A stretch of 64,000 nt of DNA from Parasphingopyxis marina (GCF_014237875.1 NZ_JACJVJ010000001.1:1538501-1602500); one strand, 5' to 3'; positions 1-9,550 are shown, counted from the stretch's first letter. Notes: a model not told the origin generated them from the sequence alone. Made by a program: numbers and translations.

Positions 1-1176
1 TCCCGGCCGCTGTTCGATTTGAAACCGCCGCCGGTCTTCCACGATCTCGTCGAACGGGAAGCACCGCGGCCGGCCGATCCGGAAACGCACGCGGCCGCCA
101 CGGCGATCGTCTATTGCGAAGCCAATTTCGGCGGGATCGACGGGAAGACGGCCAATGGCCTCGTGCGCCATTCGGAAAAATACGAGATCCTCTCCGTCAT
201 CGACAGCAAGCAGGTGGGGCAGGACACCGGCACCGTGCTCGACGGCAGGGCCAACGGCATCCCGATCTGCCGGGACCTCACGGATGCCATGACCATCGCG
301 GGCGCGATCCCCGATTATTTCATCTTCGGCGTCGCGCCGATCACCGGGATGCTTTCGCCCGACGAGCGGGATATCGTGCTCGAGGCGATGGCCTTCGGCA
401 TGAATATCGTCAACGGCCTGCACGAATTTCTGAGCGACGATCCGGAATTCATCGCGGCGAGCCGCGCGAGCGACGTGACGATCCTCGATATCCGCAAGCC
501 GCGCGACAAAAAGCATTTGCGGCTGTTCAGCGGGCGCATCAACGATCTCGCCTGTCCGCGCCTCGCCGTGCTGGGCACCGATTGCGCGATCGGCAAGCGC
601 ACCACCGCCACCATTCTCGCCCGCGCGCTCAACGATCGGGGCATCAAGGCCGTGATGATCGGCACCGGCCAGACCGGGCTGATCCAGGGCGCGCGCTACG
701 GCCTGGCGCTCGACGCGGTTCCCTCGCAATTCTGTGCCGGCGAGCTGGAAGCGACGATCCTGGAAGCCTGCGAGGCGGAGGATCCCGATATCATCATCGT
801 CGAAGGCCAGGGCTCGCTCAGCCACCCGGCCTTTTCCACCTCGTCCTTCATCCTTCGCGGCAGCGTTCCCGATGCCGTCATTCTCCAGCACGCGCCGGCC
901 CGCACACATCGCTGCGATTTCGAGGCGATGGCGATGCCGGACCCCGCCGACGAGATCGCTCTGATCGAAACCTTCGCCGCGACCCGGGTCATCGGGCTGA
1001 CGATCAATCACGAAAATATGACCGCCGGCGAAACCGATGCGGCGATCGCGCGCTATCATGGGGAACTCGGCATCCCGGTGACCGACGCGCTGACCCGCTC
1101 CCCCGACGAGCTTGTCGCCATGACGCTCGCGGCCTTCCCCCAGATCGAGCGAAAGCGGATCGCCGACCCGGCATGA
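1..1176 (+). CDS. DUF1611 family protein (DgcN-like), 5' end not resolved
   Basis: The frame is open to the left window edge; the first possible start inside is TTG at 19, so the 5' end may be outside. A Rossmann-like N-terminal half (AIVYCEANFGG, KTANGLVRHS) is followed by a P-loop-like motif GTDCAIGKRTTA (about residue 200 from the window edge) and the family signature EGQGSLSHPAF. Relatives include DgcN, named as an N-acetyltransferase of D-glutamate catabolism; the substrate here is unknown. The stop overlaps the start of the PLP racemase-like gene by 4 bases (ATGA), so the two are probably translationally coupled and act in one amino-acid pathway. The family is clear; the exact reaction is inference. 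Confidence 0.8.
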   Translation, partial: SRPLFDLKPPPVFHDLVEREAPRPADPETHAAATAIVYCEANFGGIDGKTANGLVRHSEKYEILSVIDSKQVGQDTGTVLDGRANGIPICRDLTDAMTIAGAIPDYFIFGVAPITGMLSPDERDIVLEAMAFGMNIVNGLHEFLSDDPEFIAASRASDVTILDIRKPRDKKHLRLFSGRINDLACPRLAVLGTDCAIGKRTTATILARALNDRGIKAVMIGTGQTGLIQGARYGLALDAVPSQFCAGELEATILEACEAEDPDIIIVEGQGSLSHPAFSTSSFILRGSVPDAVILQHAPARTHRCDFEAMAMPDPADEIALIETFAATRVIGLTINHENMTAGETDAAIARYHGELGIPVTDALTRSPDELVAMTLAAFPQIERKRIADPA

Positions 1177-2270
1177 CCGGGCCGCGGCTGGAGATCGACC
1201 TCGACAAGATCTCGGCCAATGCGCGCATTCTGGTGGGGCGGCTCGCCGCCCGCGGCATTGCGGTGACCGGCGTCACCAAGGCTGGGCTCGGCTCTCCCGA
1301 AATCGCGAAGGCGCTTCTCGAGGCGGGCGTGTCCGGCCTCGGCGATTCGCGGATCGAGAATATCGAAAGGTTGCGGGGCGGCATCGGGCCCCGGCCGGTC
1401 CTCAGCCTGATTCGCACGCCGATGCCCAGCCAGGTCGACCGTATCGTGCGCCACGCCGATATCAGCTTCAACACCGATCTCGACGTCGTTCGCCAGCTCT
1501 CGTCCGCCGCCCAGGCGGCAGGCCGGATCCATGGGGTCGTGCTGATGGTCGAACTGGGCGATTTGCGCGAAGGCATCATGCCGGGCGATCTCGAAAGGAT
1601 TTTCCGGGAGGTTTTGAACCTGCCGAATATCGCGCTCCGCGGAATCGGCGCCAATCTCGCCTGTCTCAGCGGAACCTCGCCCGATGCGGGGAACATGGCC
1701 GCGCTTTCCGCGATCGCGGTATCCATGGAGGCGGCGTTCGGGGTCGCGCTCGACATCGTGTCCGGCGGCAATTCCGCGAATATCAACTGGGCGCTGGGTG
1801 ACACGGATATCGGCCGGATCAACGATCTGAGGCTGGGCGAGGCCATCCTGCTCGGCCGCGAAGCGCTCGAACGCCGGGCGATAGACGGCCTTCATACCGA
1901 CGCCTTCGCCCTGGTCGCCGAGGTTATCGAATCCGGCATCAAGCCCAGCCGGCCCTGGGGCACGATCGCGCAAAATGCGTTCGGCGAAACGGTCCAGACG
2001 GCCGATAGCGGCAAGATCATGCAGGCGATTCTCGCACTCGGGCGGCAGGACAGCGATCCCGCCGGGCTCATACCTCCGTCCGGCATGACGATCCTCGGGT
2101 CGAGCAGCGACCATCTGGTGCTCGATACCGGCGGCGAGCCTCTCTCTGCCGGCGCCGAGCTCCGCTTCGGGGTCAACTATACCACCCTGCTGCGCGCCAT
2201 GACTTCGCCCTTCGTCGCCAAGACGATGATGAAGGCACGATCGCAGCAAGGCGCCCTTGCCGCGGCGTGA
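1173..2270 (+). CDS. Alanine/ornithine racemase-fold PLP enzyme
   Basis: 365 residues. The N-terminus has the fold-type III alanine racemase pattern: LEIDLDKISANAR, then VTGVTKAGLG, whose Lys is the expected Schiff-base residue at about 40. GLGDSRIENIERL, ELGDLREGI and SGGNSANINW follow, as in the YhfX/ornithine racemase branch. The ATG overlaps the upstream DUF1611 stop (ATGA). Together they suggest racemisation and processing of a D-amino acid or N-acyl amino acid. It is not the canonical Alr: the usual C-terminal Tyr domain of Alr is not recognisable. The substrate cannot be told from sequence. Confidence 0.8.
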   Translation: MTGPRLEIDLDKISANARILVGRLAARGIAVTGVTKAGLGSPEIAKALLEAGVSGLGDSRIENIERLRGGIGPRPVLSLIRTPMPSQVDRIVRHADISFNTDLDVVRQLSSAAQAAGRIHGVVLMVELGDLREGIMPGDLERIFREVLNLPNIALRGIGANLACLSGTSPDAGNMAALSAIAVSMEAAFGVALDIVSGGNSANINWALGDTDIGRINDLRLGEAILLGREALERRAIDGLHTDAFALVAEVIESGIKPSRPWGTIAQNAFGETVQTADSGKIMQAILALGRQDSDPAGLIPPSGMTILGSSSDHLVLDTGGEPLSAGAELRFGVNYTTLLRAMTSPFVAKTMMKARSQQGALAAA

Positions 2271-2294
2271 GCACCGCCATCCATCCCGGACATG

Positions 2295-2361
2295 AAAAGG
2301 GCGGCCCCGCGGAGCCGCCCATTCTTTATTCGGTACTGCCGTAAGCCTGGCGCGAAAAGAA
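2295..2361. repeat. 67-bp direct repeat, left copy (decayed rpsD 3' end plus terminator)
   Basis: Matches 5536-5602 at 61 of 67 positions. The right copy is the last codons, stop and terminator of rpsD. Here the corresponding minus-strand codons read FFSRQAYGSTE-stop instead of FYSR-stop, so this is a decayed copy. It flanks the TonB receptor/MarR block like an attachment-site duplication. Confidence 0.75.
2299..2320. terminator. Bidirectional rho-independent terminator
   Basis: GGGCGGC/GCCGCCC stem with a GC-rich centre, preceded by AAAA and followed by ATTCTTTATT. It therefore works best on the minus strand (TTTT after the stem), ending the TonB receptor transcript, and may also end the racemase transcript arriving on the plus strand. 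The same stem is at 5540-5561. Confidence 0.7.
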
Positions 2362-2426
2362 GCGGCCCGGAGTATCGGGGAAAAGAGACCGGCGCCCGCA
2401 ATCGGGGCGCCGGCCAGGCTCGTCGC

Positions 2427-4847
2427 CTAGAATTCGACGCCGACCTGCACATACCAGTTGCGGGGCCGCGCGAAGATGCGTTCGGCATAGCCGAGCGTGC
2501 CCAGCGAGGCGTTGCCCTGGATCAGGTAACGTTCGTCGAAAAGGTTGATCACGCCCGCCCTGATCTCCCAGCCACTATCCTCGTCGGCGAGGGTGGCCGA
2601 GGCGTTGCCCACGAAATAGCCGTCCTGCTCGATGATGGGCACGCTGCCCGTGATGAAGGTCAGGTCCGACGTGTAGCTGCCGTCGAAGCGGGGGGTGAAG
2701 GTGAGGCTCTGGTTGAGCTGGAATTCGTAGGCGATCCCGATATTGCCCTGGAATTCGGGCGTGAAGGGCAGGGTGTCGCCCGGCGCGATCGTCGCCGATA
2801 TCGTGGTGCCGGGCGGTGCGGGCACCGGCGTGACGCTCCGGATGTCGGCGTCGAGCAGACTGAAACCGCCGTCGATCGTCAACCCGCCCCAGGCCGGGCG
2901 ATAGCTGAACTCGCCCTCGAGCCCGCGATAGCGCGCCTGGCCCGCGTTGAAGAGCAGCGGCACGACGCCCTGGCGGAAGATCAGCTGGATATCGTCGTAA
3001 TCGGCCTGAAAGGCGGCGAGGTTGAGCCTGAGATCGCCGATATCGAGCTTGGCGCCGATCTCGTAGCTGTTGACCGTTTCCTCGTTGAACGACACCGGCA
3101 CGAAGCCCGGCGGCGGCGCGTTGTAGCGCGTGTTAAAGCCGCCCGATTTGAAGCTGCGCGAGAAGGAGGCATAGGTGCTGATCGACTCGTTCCAGCGATA
3201 CTGGATGCTCGCCGATCCGGTCAGCGCCGAGAAGCTTTCGGCGTTGGGCGTCGGATAGATGAACAGCGGCCCGCCGTCGGGAATAGCGTTTGCCGGTAGC
3301 GGATCGGGGTCCGGCAAGGTCGACGGGAAGAGGTTGAGTACGGTGCCCTGATAGCTCTTGTCGTCCTGGGTGTAGCGCAGGCCGCCGGTCAGCTCGAGCC
3401 CGTCGACGATCTCGTAGGAAACCTCTCCGAAGACCGCGAGCGAATCGGTTTCGAGGTTCGAATATTGCAGGTCGCGCGAGCCCGGCCCGCCCCCGAGTAT
3501 CGAGCCGATGACGGGCGGCGAGGGTGGGAAGGAGAGCGGCACGCTTGCCCGCTCGAACGTCGTCTCGTTGAAATAATAGCCGCCGAGAATCGCGTTGAAC
3601 TGGTCGAAGTCGAACTGGAACTGGATTTCCTGGCTCCACTGGTCCGAATTCGAGCCGACATCGGTGGTCAGGATCACGAACGGCGTGTTGTCGGCATCGC
3701 GGATGCCGCGCGAATTGGTCGAGCGGTAGGCGGTGATCGACTTGAAGGTGAACTCGTCGGTGATCCGCGCCTCGCCGGTGACCGAGAAACCCCAGACCTC
3801 GGACGTGCTGCGGACCGGCGCGGTACCGCCATTCGTGTACGGCCCCATGTCGTAGAAATCGTTGGCGCAGCGCGGATCGGCGATTTGCGGCACATTGGGC
3901 GCGCCGAAGCGCGGATCGCCGGGTACGAGCGGCGCGAACGGGATGGTCGCGCCGGGGCAGCCGGCGGCGACGCTGACGATGGCGGGCACCGGCGCCTGTT
4001 CGTTGATGCCGGCGAAGACGAAGGGCGCGCCGTTCTCGTCGCGGTTCATGTAGTCGCCGCGAATCGTCAGGTCGAAATCGGGCGACGGTTCCCAGCGCAG
4101 CGCGCCGTTGACCGTGTAACTGCTGTCGTTGCCGAGATCGAGGCCGTCGAAGACGCGGCGGACATAGCCGTCGCGTTCGCGGAAACCGCCCGAGATGCGC
4201 GCGGCGAGTGTGTCGCCGATCGGCAGGTTGACCGCCGCGAAGCCCTCGTAAAGATCGTCGTCGCCGATGCGGAAGCGGGCGCGGCCGCTGAACTCGTTCA
4301 TCTCGGGGACGCGCGAGCGCACGAGGATCGCGCCGCCGATCGTGTTGCGGCCGAACAGCGTGCCCTGCGGCCCGCGCAGCACCTCGACGCTGGCGATGTC
4401 GCCGAAATCGATCGCACCGCCCACAGCGCGGCCGACATAGACCTCGTCGATATAGATGCCGACGCCCGGGTCCACCGCGGCCGTGGGATCGAGCTGGCCG
4501 ATGCCGCGGATAAATACGACGGTGGCCGCGCTGTTCCCCGAAAGCTGGCCGGCCGTCTTGAACTGGAGGCTGGGGGTGATGCGTTCGAGGTCCGAGGTCT
4601 GGAGGATTTGCCGGTCTTCCAGCGTTTCGGCGGTGAACGCCGAGATCGCGATCGGGGTGTCCTGCATCCCTTCCTCGCGGCGGCGCGCGGTGACGATGAT
4701 GACGTTGCCGCCCTGTGCGGCCTCGGCATCCGTATCCTGCGCGGCGGCGGCGGTGGCCGGAACCCCCATCGCGCATGCGGCGACCAGCGCCAGTGCGCTG
4801 CCCTTGGCCATCAGTGCGGCGCGCTCGACCCGTGCGGAATGAAACAT
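2427..4847 (-). CDS. TonB-dependent receptor
   Basis: 806 residues from ATG at 4847, chosen because GGGGAGG lies 6 bases upstream; an ATG six codons earlier lacks such a site. A signal peptide (to about residue 35, ending in an Ala-rich stretch) is followed by a plug domain (EEGMQDTPIAISAFTAE, VFIRGIGQLD, RGPQGTLFGRNTIGGA) and a beta-barrel ending in the usual aromatic C-terminus (YVQVGVEF). It imports an unknown ligand across the outer membrane using TonB. The long-plug style (QDTPIAIS) is typical of sphingomonad receptors. It is divergent from the MarR gene at 5039, its likely regulator, and the pair is bounded by 67-bp direct repeats. Confidence 0.92.
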   Translation of the reverse strand: MFHSARVERAALMAKGSALALVAACAMGVPATAAAAQDTDAEAAQGGNVIIVTARRREEGMQDTPIAISAFTAETLEDRQILQTSDLERITPSLQFKTAGQLSGNSAATVVFIRGIGQLDPTAAVDPGVGIYIDEVYVGRAVGGAIDFGDIASVEVLRGPQGTLFGRNTIGGAILVRSRVPEMNEFSGRARFRIGDDDLYEGFAAVNLPIGDTLAARISGGFRERDGYVRRVFDGLDLGNDSSYTVNGALRWEPSPDFDLTIRGDYMNRDENGAPFVFAGINEQAPVPAIVSVAAGCPGATIPFAPLVPGDPRFGAPNVPQIADPRCANDFYDMGPYTNGGTAPVRSTSEVWGFSVTGEARITDEFTFKSITAYRSTNSRGIRDADNTPFVILTTDVGSNSDQWSQEIQFQFDFDQFNAILGGYYFNETTFERASVPLSFPPSPPVIGSILGGGPGSRDLQYSNLETDSLAVFGEVSYEIVDGLELTGGLRYTQDDKSYQGTVLNLFPSTLPDPDPLPANAIPDGGPLFIYPTPNAESFSALTGSASIQYRWNESISTYASFSRSFKSGGFNTRYNAPPPGFVPVSFNEETVNSYEIGAKLDIGDLRLNLAAFQADYDDIQLIFRQGVVPLLFNAGQARYRGLEGEFSYRPAWGGLTIDGGFSLLDADIRSVTPVPAPPGTTISATIAPGDTLPFTPEFQGNIGIAYEFQLNQSLTFTPRFDGSYTSDLTFITGSVPIIEQDGYFVGNASATLADEDSGWEIRAGVINLFDERYLIQGNASLGTLGYAERIFARPRNWYVQVGVEF

Positions 4848-5038
4848 CGTGAACCTCCCCTTCATCGAAGCGGTCTTTTCCCGCTTTCTGCTTGGCTCTA
4901 GGAAATTGCACAAATAATAGTTACGGTCAATAACAGTTCATGTGCATAACAATAACGACTTTCCATCTCGCGCGGGCATGAAACAGGCTTTCCAAGGCGA
5001 TTTGAAAGGGACGCGAAGTCGGATTAGGGCAGGAGCCT
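4848..5038. promoter_or_regulatory. Divergent TonB receptor/marR promoter region
   Basis: 191-bp AT-richer gap between the divergent genes. It holds TGCACA (4907-4912) and TGTGCA (4941-4946) as an inverted pair 28 bp apart, with repeated ATAAC units between and after them (4920-4960). Such a site between a MarR gene and its divergent target is a reasonable operator candidate; MarR binding here is inference. Confidence 0.4.
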
Positions 5039-5521
5039 ATGGCAACGAAAATCAAGCGAACGCGGAAACGCCGGGCATTGGAGCTGTTCGATTCGACGCT
5101 CGACTACGGCCTGCTGTCGGAGCTGACGGGCTTCGCGATCAAGCGCGCCAACGTCATCGATTTTGCCTCGTTCGGGAACACGCTCGACGACAAGACGGTA
5201 ACCCCGCTGCGCTTCTCGATGCTCAACCTGATCGGTTGCAATCCGGGGCTCCAGCAAGTCCAACTCGCCGATGCGCTTGGCCTCTCGCGTTCGGCGACGA
5301 CCGTGACGATCGATTACTGGGACGAGCGCGGCTGTGTCGAGCGGCGCTCTGATCCCGCCGACCGCCGCTCCTACGGCATCTACCTGACCGACGAGGGGCG
5401 GACCCGGCTCGATCGCATCGCCGGGCTGGTTGCCGCCCACGACAAGAAGTTCACCGAAAATCTCACCCGGGCCGAGCTCGTCGAGCTCAGGCGGTTGCTT
5501 GCCAAGTTATATATGCGCTGA
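5039..5521 (+). CDS. MarR family transcriptional regulator
   Basis: 160 residues; ATG at 5039 preceded by GCAGGAG. The winged-helix pattern is present: VQLADALGLSRSATTVTIDY recognition region, then CVERRSDPADRRSYGIYLTDEGR, the MarR wing. Helices at both ends would form the dimer interface. It has a basic N-terminus (KIKRTRKRRA). It is divergently transcribed from the TonB receptor, so it probably controls that receptor and itself in response to a small ligand. It converges on rpsD with a shared terminator between. Confidence 0.88.
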   Translation: MATKIKRTRKRRALELFDSTLDYGLLSELTGFAIKRANVIDFASFGNTLDDKTVTPLRFSMLNLIGCNPGLQQVQLADALGLSRSATTVTIDYWDERGCVERRSDPADRRSYGIYLTDEGRTRLDRIAGLVAAHDKKFTENLTRAELVELRRLLAKLYMR

Positions 5522-5535
5522 GAGGCGGCAATAAA

Positions 5536-5602
5536 AAAAGGGCGGCCCCGCGGAGCCGCCCGTTCTCAATTCGGTACTGCCGAAAGCCTAGCGCGAATAG
5601 AA
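5536..5602. repeat. 67-bp direct repeat, right copy (rpsD 3' end plus terminator)
   Basis: Overlaps the last four sense codons and stop of rpsD and its terminator. Matches 2295-2361 at 61 of 67 positions in the same orientation. The rpsD reading frame is intact here, so this is the native copy. Confidence 0.75.
5540..5561. terminator. Bidirectional rho-independent terminator (marR/rpsD)
   Basis: GGGCGGC/GCCGCCC stem preceded on the plus strand by seven A residues, giving a run of seven T on the minus strand: a strong terminator for rpsD. In the plus direction it lies 18 bases past the marR stop and is followed by only a weak T tract. Confidence 0.75.
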
Positions 5603-6202
5603 TTCGACGACGAGGTTCGGTTCCATCTTCACGGGATAGGGGACTTCGTCGAGCGTCGGGATGCGCGTGAAGACCACTTTGGCGGTGCCGTCGGGAACGA
5701 CATAATCGGGTATGTCGCGTTCGTTGAGGCTCTGGGCCTCGAGAACGAGCGCCATTTCCTGGGCCTTCTGGCGCAACGTGACCTCTTCGCCCGGCTGGAT
5801 GCGGCGCGAGGGGATGTTGCACTTCACGCCGTTGACGCGGACATGGCCGTGATTGACGAGCTGGCGCGCGGCGAAGATCGTCGGCGCGAACTTGGCGCGA
5901 TAGACGATCATGTCCAGCCGCTGCTCGAGAATGCCGATGAGGTTCTGCGAGGTATCGCCCTTCATCGCATTGGCGTCGGTATAGGCGCGCTTGAACTGCT
6001 TTTCGGTGATTTCGCCGTAATAGCCCTTGAGCTTCTGCTTGGCGCGCAGCTGCACGCCATAATCGGAAAGCTTGCCCTTGCGGCGCTGGCCGTGCTGGCC
6101 GGGGCCGTATTCGCGGCGATTCACCGGGGATTTCGGGCGACCCCAGATGTTTTCGCCCATCCGGCGGTCGAGTTTATATTTGGCGCTCTGGCGCTTCGAC
6201 AT
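5588..6202 (-). CDS. rpsD: 30S ribosomal protein S4
   Basis: 204 residues, the normal length. Start [21 protein letters not shown] matches the family, with GGAG 9 bases upstream. The S4 RNA-binding domain is visible at about 93-155 ([28 protein letters not shown]-type loop, IQPGEEVTL), and the C-terminus LVVEFYSR is conserved. A primary 16S rRNA binder that starts small-subunit assembly. It stands alone, not in the alpha operon. Its 3' end is one arm of the 67-bp duplication. Confidence 0.98.
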   Translation of the reverse strand: MSKRQSAKYKLDRRMGENIWGRPKSPVNRREYGPGQHGQRRKGKLSDYGVQLRAKQKLKGYYGEITEKQFKRAYTDANAMKGDTSQNLIGILEQRLDMIVYRAKFAPTIFAARQLVNHGHVRVNGVKCNIPSRRIQPGEEVTLRQKAQEMALVLEAQSLNERDIPDYVVPDGTAKVVFTRIPTLDEVPYPVKMEPNLVVEFYSR

Positions 6203-6390
6203 GATGCATGTCTCCAATTTGCTTGTTTATGTCAGTGTCCCGGAACGCACCGCCCTGCCGACTATGCTGGACGCGGCCACCACTTCACCGGGGTGCGGGG
6301 CCAATTGCGAAGGCGCGCATCTGGCGATTCGGGGCCGTAAAGTCAAGCTTTGCGTGTTTTGTCAGACCTTCGGCTTTGCCTCAGGCGCCC

Positions 6391-6466
6391 GCACCGGCCC
6401 ACGCCCCCGCCCGGCCTCCCAATGAGTTTACCCTGTGGGAGGCCGGGCGGGGGCGTGGGCCGGTGC
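6391..6466. repeat. Long hairpin repeat, copy 1 (REPIN-like)
   Basis: Perfect 31-bp inverted repeat (6391-6421 and 6436-6466) around a 14-base loop, ATGAGTTTACCCTG. It lies between rpsD and trmJ. Two further inverted repeats are nested around it: TTTTGTCAGA (6357-6366) with its complement at 6489-6498, and AACTTCC/GGAAGTT at 6471-6488. It matches the hairpin at 25193-25268 in 68 of 76 positions. No T-run follows closely on either strand, so it is not a standard terminator. Confidence 0.85.
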
Positions 6467-6507
6467 GGCGAACTTCCGCCAGGAAGTTTCTGACAAAAAT
6501 CGAACGC

Positions 6508-7236
6508 CTAATCCTGCCGCTTCTTCTCCAGCGCGGCGACCACGCCGCGCAGGGTGCGGATTTCGGGGGTCGTCCAGCCGGGTTTGGTGAGGATCGTGCG
6601 CAGCGCCCGCTTGGTCGTCGGCGTGCGATCGGGCGGGTAGAAAAAGCCGGTCGGTTCCAGCGCGGTCTCGAAATGCTCGATCATGCGTTCGAGCTCGATC
6701 TGGGGGGCGGGGAGTTCGTCCTCGGTGCGGGTAGGCACGGCGAGCGCTTCGCCCTTGGACCATTCATAGGCCATCAGGATCACCGCCTGGGCGAGGTTGA
6801 GCGAGCTGAATTCCGGGTTGATCGGCACGGTGACGATGGTGCGGGCGAGCGCGACATCCTCTGCGTCGAGGCCGGACCGTTCGGGGCCGAAAAGGATCGC
6901 CGAGCGGGCTGGAAGTTGGCGGATTGTGGCGGCCGCTTCCGCCGGCGTCGCCACCGGCTTGTCCACGCCCCGCTTGCGCACGGTGGTCGCGAACACCTGC
7001 CCGCAATCCGCCGTCGCCTGCGCGACACTTTCGCAAACTTCCGCCTTTTCAAGCACCATGTCCGCTCCGGAAGCCGCGGGATAGGCGGTCTCGTTGGGCC
7101 AGCCGTCGCGCGGGGAAACCAGCCGCATCTCGCTCAGCCCGAAATTGAGCATAGCGCGCGCCGCCTTGCCGATATTCTCGCCGAGCTGCGGCCGGACGAG
7201 GACGATGACGGGGGGAAGTGCCGCGCCGTCCGTCAT
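6508..7236 (-). CDS. trmJ: tRNA (cytidine/uridine-2'-O-)-methyltransferase TrmJ-like, SpoU/SPOUT family
   Basis: 242 residues. N-terminal SPOUT motif 1 ([23 protein letters not shown]), motif 2 ([18 protein letters not shown], about 125) and motif 3 ([20 protein letters not shown], about 148) are in order, then a helical C-terminal dimerisation tail as in TrmJ. Methylates ribose 2'-O at the tRNA anticodon loop (position 32 in the family). Its ATG overlaps the nrdR stop by 4 bases; last gene of the rpiB-glyA-nrdR-trmJ operon. Confidence 0.88.
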   Translation of the reverse strand: MTDGAALPPVIVLVRPQLGENIGKAARAMLNFGLSEMRLVSPRDGWPNETAYPAASGADMVLEKAEVCESVAQATADCGQVFATTVRKRGVDKPVATPAEAAATIRQLPARSAILFGPERSGLDAEDVALARTIVTVPINPEFSSLNLAQAVILMAYEWSKGEALAVPTRTEDELPAPQIELERMIEHFETALEPTGFFYPPDRTPTTKRALRTILTKPGWTTPEIRTLRGVVAALEKKRQD

Positions 7237-7694
7237 TCCTCGAACAGATCCTTCACCGTACCGGCGAACTCCTCGAAATCCTTGGCCTCGCGGAAATCCT
7301 TATAGACGCTGGCGAAACGGATATAGGCGACGCTGTCGAGCTGCTGGAGGGCGTCCATCACCATCTCGCCGATCCGGCTGGAATCGATTTCGGTCTCGCC
7401 GCTGGTTTCCAGCTGCCGTTGCAGCCCCGAGACGAGCTGGTCGATCCGCTCGGGCTCGATCCCGCGCTTGCGGCAGGCGAGGGTGACCGAAAGATGCACC
7501 TTGTCGCGGTTGAACGGTTCGCGCCGATTCTCGCTCTTCATGACCGTGAGTTCGCGCAGCTGCACGCGTTCGAAGGTGGTGAAGCGCGCGCTGCACCCGT
7601 CGCATTGCCGCCGTCTCCTGATCGTCGCCCCGTCTTCGGTAGGACGGCTGTCCTTCACCTGGCTGCTGTCATGCGCGCAAAAGGGGCAGCGCAT
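7233..7694 (-). CDS. nrdR: Transcriptional repressor NrdR
   Basis: 153 residues. N-terminal zinc ribbon with CPFC (3-6) and CDGC (about 31-34), followed by the ATP-cone domain ([22 protein letters not shown] through [19 protein letters not shown]). Represses ribonucleotide reductase genes in response to (d)ATP binding. It follows glyA with no spacing (glyA stop at 7695), a common alphaproteobacterial arrangement. No nrd target gene lies in this window. Confidence 0.96.
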   Translation of the reverse strand: MRCPFCAHDSSQVKDSRPTEDGATIRRRRQCDGCSARFTTFERVQLRELTVMKSENRREPFNRDKVHLSVTLACRKRGIEPERIDQLVSGLQRQLETSGETEIDSSRIGEMVMDALQQLDSVAYIRFASVYKDFREAKDFEEFAGTVKDLFEE

Positions 7695-9020
7695 CTAGAT
7701 GCCCGGATAGATCGGGAACCGATCACAAAGGGTGGCGACACGCTCGCGGACATGGGCCTCGGCCTGACCGTCGCCTTCGTCGCCATTGGTGCGCAGGCCT
7801 TCGACGACCTGGGCGATCAACCCGCCGATTTCCCGGAATTCGGCTGGGCCGAAACCGCGCGTCGTGCCGGCCGGCGTGCCGAGCCGGATGCCGGAGGTGA
7901 CGAAGGGCTTTTGCGGATCGAAGGGAATGCCGTTCTTGTTGCAGGTGATGGCGGCGCGATCGAGCGCATGCTCGGCGGCCTTGCCGGTCGCGTCCTTCGG
8001 ACGCAGGTCGACGAGCATCAGGTGATTGTCGGTACCCCCCGATACGATATCGAGCCCCTGCGATTTGAGCGCATCGGCAAGGGCCCGGGCATTTTCGACG
8101 ATATTGTGCGCATAGGTGCGGAATTCCGGTTGCAGCGCCTCCTGAAAGGCGACGGCCTTGGCCGCGATGACATGCATCAGCGGGCCGCCCTGCAGCCCGG
8201 GAAAGACCGCCATGTTGAGCTTCTTCGTAAGGTCGGGGTCGTTCCACAGGATCATGCCGCCGCGCGGGCCGCGCAGCGATTTGTGCGTCGTCGTGGTTGC
8301 GACATGGGCGTGCGGGAAGGGGCTGGGATGCGCGCCGCCGGCAACGAGGCCGGAGAAATGCGCCATGTCCACCATCAGCCAGGCCCCGATCTCGTCGGCT
8401 ATTTCGCGGAAGCGCTGGAAATCCCAGATCCGCGAATAGGCTGTGCCGCCGGCGATGATGAGCTTGGGTTTCTCCCGGCGTGCGATGTCCGCGATCTCGT
8501 CCATGTCGAGCATCTGGTCGTCGCGCCGCACGCCATAGGGAATGGGGCGGAACCATTTGCCCGACATGTTGACCGGCGATCCGTGGGTCAGGTGCCCGCC
8601 CGAATTGAGATCGAGGCCCATAAAGGCGTCGCCGGGTTCCAGCAGGCCGAGGAACACCGCCTGGTTCATCTGGCTGCCCGAATTGGGCTGAACGTTGGCA
8701 AAATCGCAGCCGAACAGTTTCTTCGCCCGCTCGATAGCCAGCGTTTCGACGATATCTACATATTCGCAGCCGCCATAATAGCGCTTGCCCGGATAGCCTT
8801 CGGCATATTTGTTGGTGAGGATCGAGCCCTGGGCTTCGAGCACCGCTTTCGAGACGATATTCTCGGACGCGATCAGCTCGATCTTGTCGCGCTGGCGCCC
8901 GAGTTCCTTGCCGATGGCATCGGCGATCTCGGGATCCGCCTCGGCAAGGCCGCGCGTGAAGAAGCCGTCCGGCTGCGCGTCGGTCGGGCTATCCTGAAGC
9001 TCGGCGATGTTGGTGCTCAT
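7695..9020 (-). CDS. glyA: Serine hydroxymethyltransferase
   Basis: 441 residues. Converts serine and tetrahydrofolate to glycine and 5,10-methylene-THF, with PLP. The PLP-lysine motif [16 protein letters not shown] is clear at about 245; QLIASEN-like N-terminus ([22 protein letters not shown]) and [13 protein letters not shown] are present. The ATG overlaps the rpiB stop (ATGA), and nrdR starts directly after the stop. Cytosolic one-carbon supply for nucleotide synthesis fits with downstream nrdR. Confidence 0.97.
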   Translation of the reverse strand: MSTNIAELQDSPTDAQPDGFFTRGLAEADPEIADAIGKELGRQRDKIELIASENIVSKAVLEAQGSILTNKYAEGYPGKRYYGGCEYVDIVETLAIERAKKLFGCDFANVQPNSGSQMNQAVFLGLLEPGDAFMGLDLNSGGHLTHGSPVNMSGKWFRPIPYGVRRDDQMLDMDEIADIARREKPKLIIAGGTAYSRIWDFQRFREIADEIGAWLMVDMAHFSGLVAGGAHPSPFPHAHVATTTTHKSLRGPRGGMILWNDPDLTKKLNMAVFPGLQGGPLMHVIAAKAVAFQEALQPEFRTYAHNIVENARALADALKSQGLDIVSGGTDNHLMLVDLRPKDATGKAAEHALDRAAITCNKNGIPFDPQKPFVTSGIRLGTPAGTTRGFGPAEFREIGGLIAQVVEGLRTNGDEGDGQAEAHVRERVATLCDRFPIYPGI

Positions 9021-9475
9021 GCGTTTTCCTTTGCCGCGGAGGGCTGTGAGAGTTTGTCGACGCGGCGCTGGTGGCGATCGCCGCTAAAGGGAGTAGCGAG
9101 AAAGGCGGCAAGGCAATCCTTGGCCGTATCGACGCCGATCAGCCGTGCGCCCATGGCGATGACGTTTGCATCATTATGTTCGCGCGAGAGGCGCGCGGAA
9201 AGATTGTCGGAGACGAGCGCGCAGCGGCAGGCCGGGTTGCGGTTCACGGCGATCGAGATGCCGATCCCCGATCCGCACAGCGCGACCCCGAAATCGACAT
9301 TTCCCTCGGCAACCGTTTCGGCGAGCTTGTATCCGAAATCCGGATAATCGACCGAATCGGTGGAATAGGGGCCGAGATCCTTGACGCTATGGCCCTGCTC
9401 TTCGAGCCAGCCGAGGAGTATGGATTTCAGTTCGACGGCGGCATGGTCGGACGCGATGGCAATGCTGTGCGGCAT
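9017..9475 (-). CDS. rpiB: Ribose-5-phosphate isomerase B
   Basis: 152 residues, family length. [13 protein letters not shown] at the N-terminus, catalytic Cys region [15 protein letters not shown] (about 72), [26 protein letters not shown] (about 95). Interconverts ribose-5-P and ribulose-5-P in the pentose phosphate pathway. First gene of the operon with glyA, nrdR and trmJ; GGAGGCTCCAC precedes the ATG. Confidence 0.95.
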   Translation of the reverse strand: MPHSIAIASDHAAVELKSILLGWLEEQGHSVKDLGPYSTDSVDYPDFGYKLAETVAEGNVDFGVALCGSGIGISIAVNRNPACRCALVSDNLSARLSREHNDANVIAMGARLIGVDTAKDCLAAFLATPFSGDRHQRRVDKLSQPSAAKENA

Positions 9476-9550
9476 GTGGAGCCTCCCGGAGGCGTTGGTG
9501 CGGCGCTTTCAGGAGGCCATTTAGTCGTCCGCGCCGCCGTGCGCCACCAC

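Noticed and set aside
3465-4901. Plus-strand open frame opposite the TonB receptor
   Set aside because: Antisense shadow; the receptor plug and barrel on the minus strand are unmistakable.
6391-6466. Rho-independent terminator for trmJ or rpsD
   Set aside because: Stem is far longer than usual, no T-run follows, and rpsD is transcribed away from it; the related copy at 25191 lies between divergent genes where no terminator is needed.
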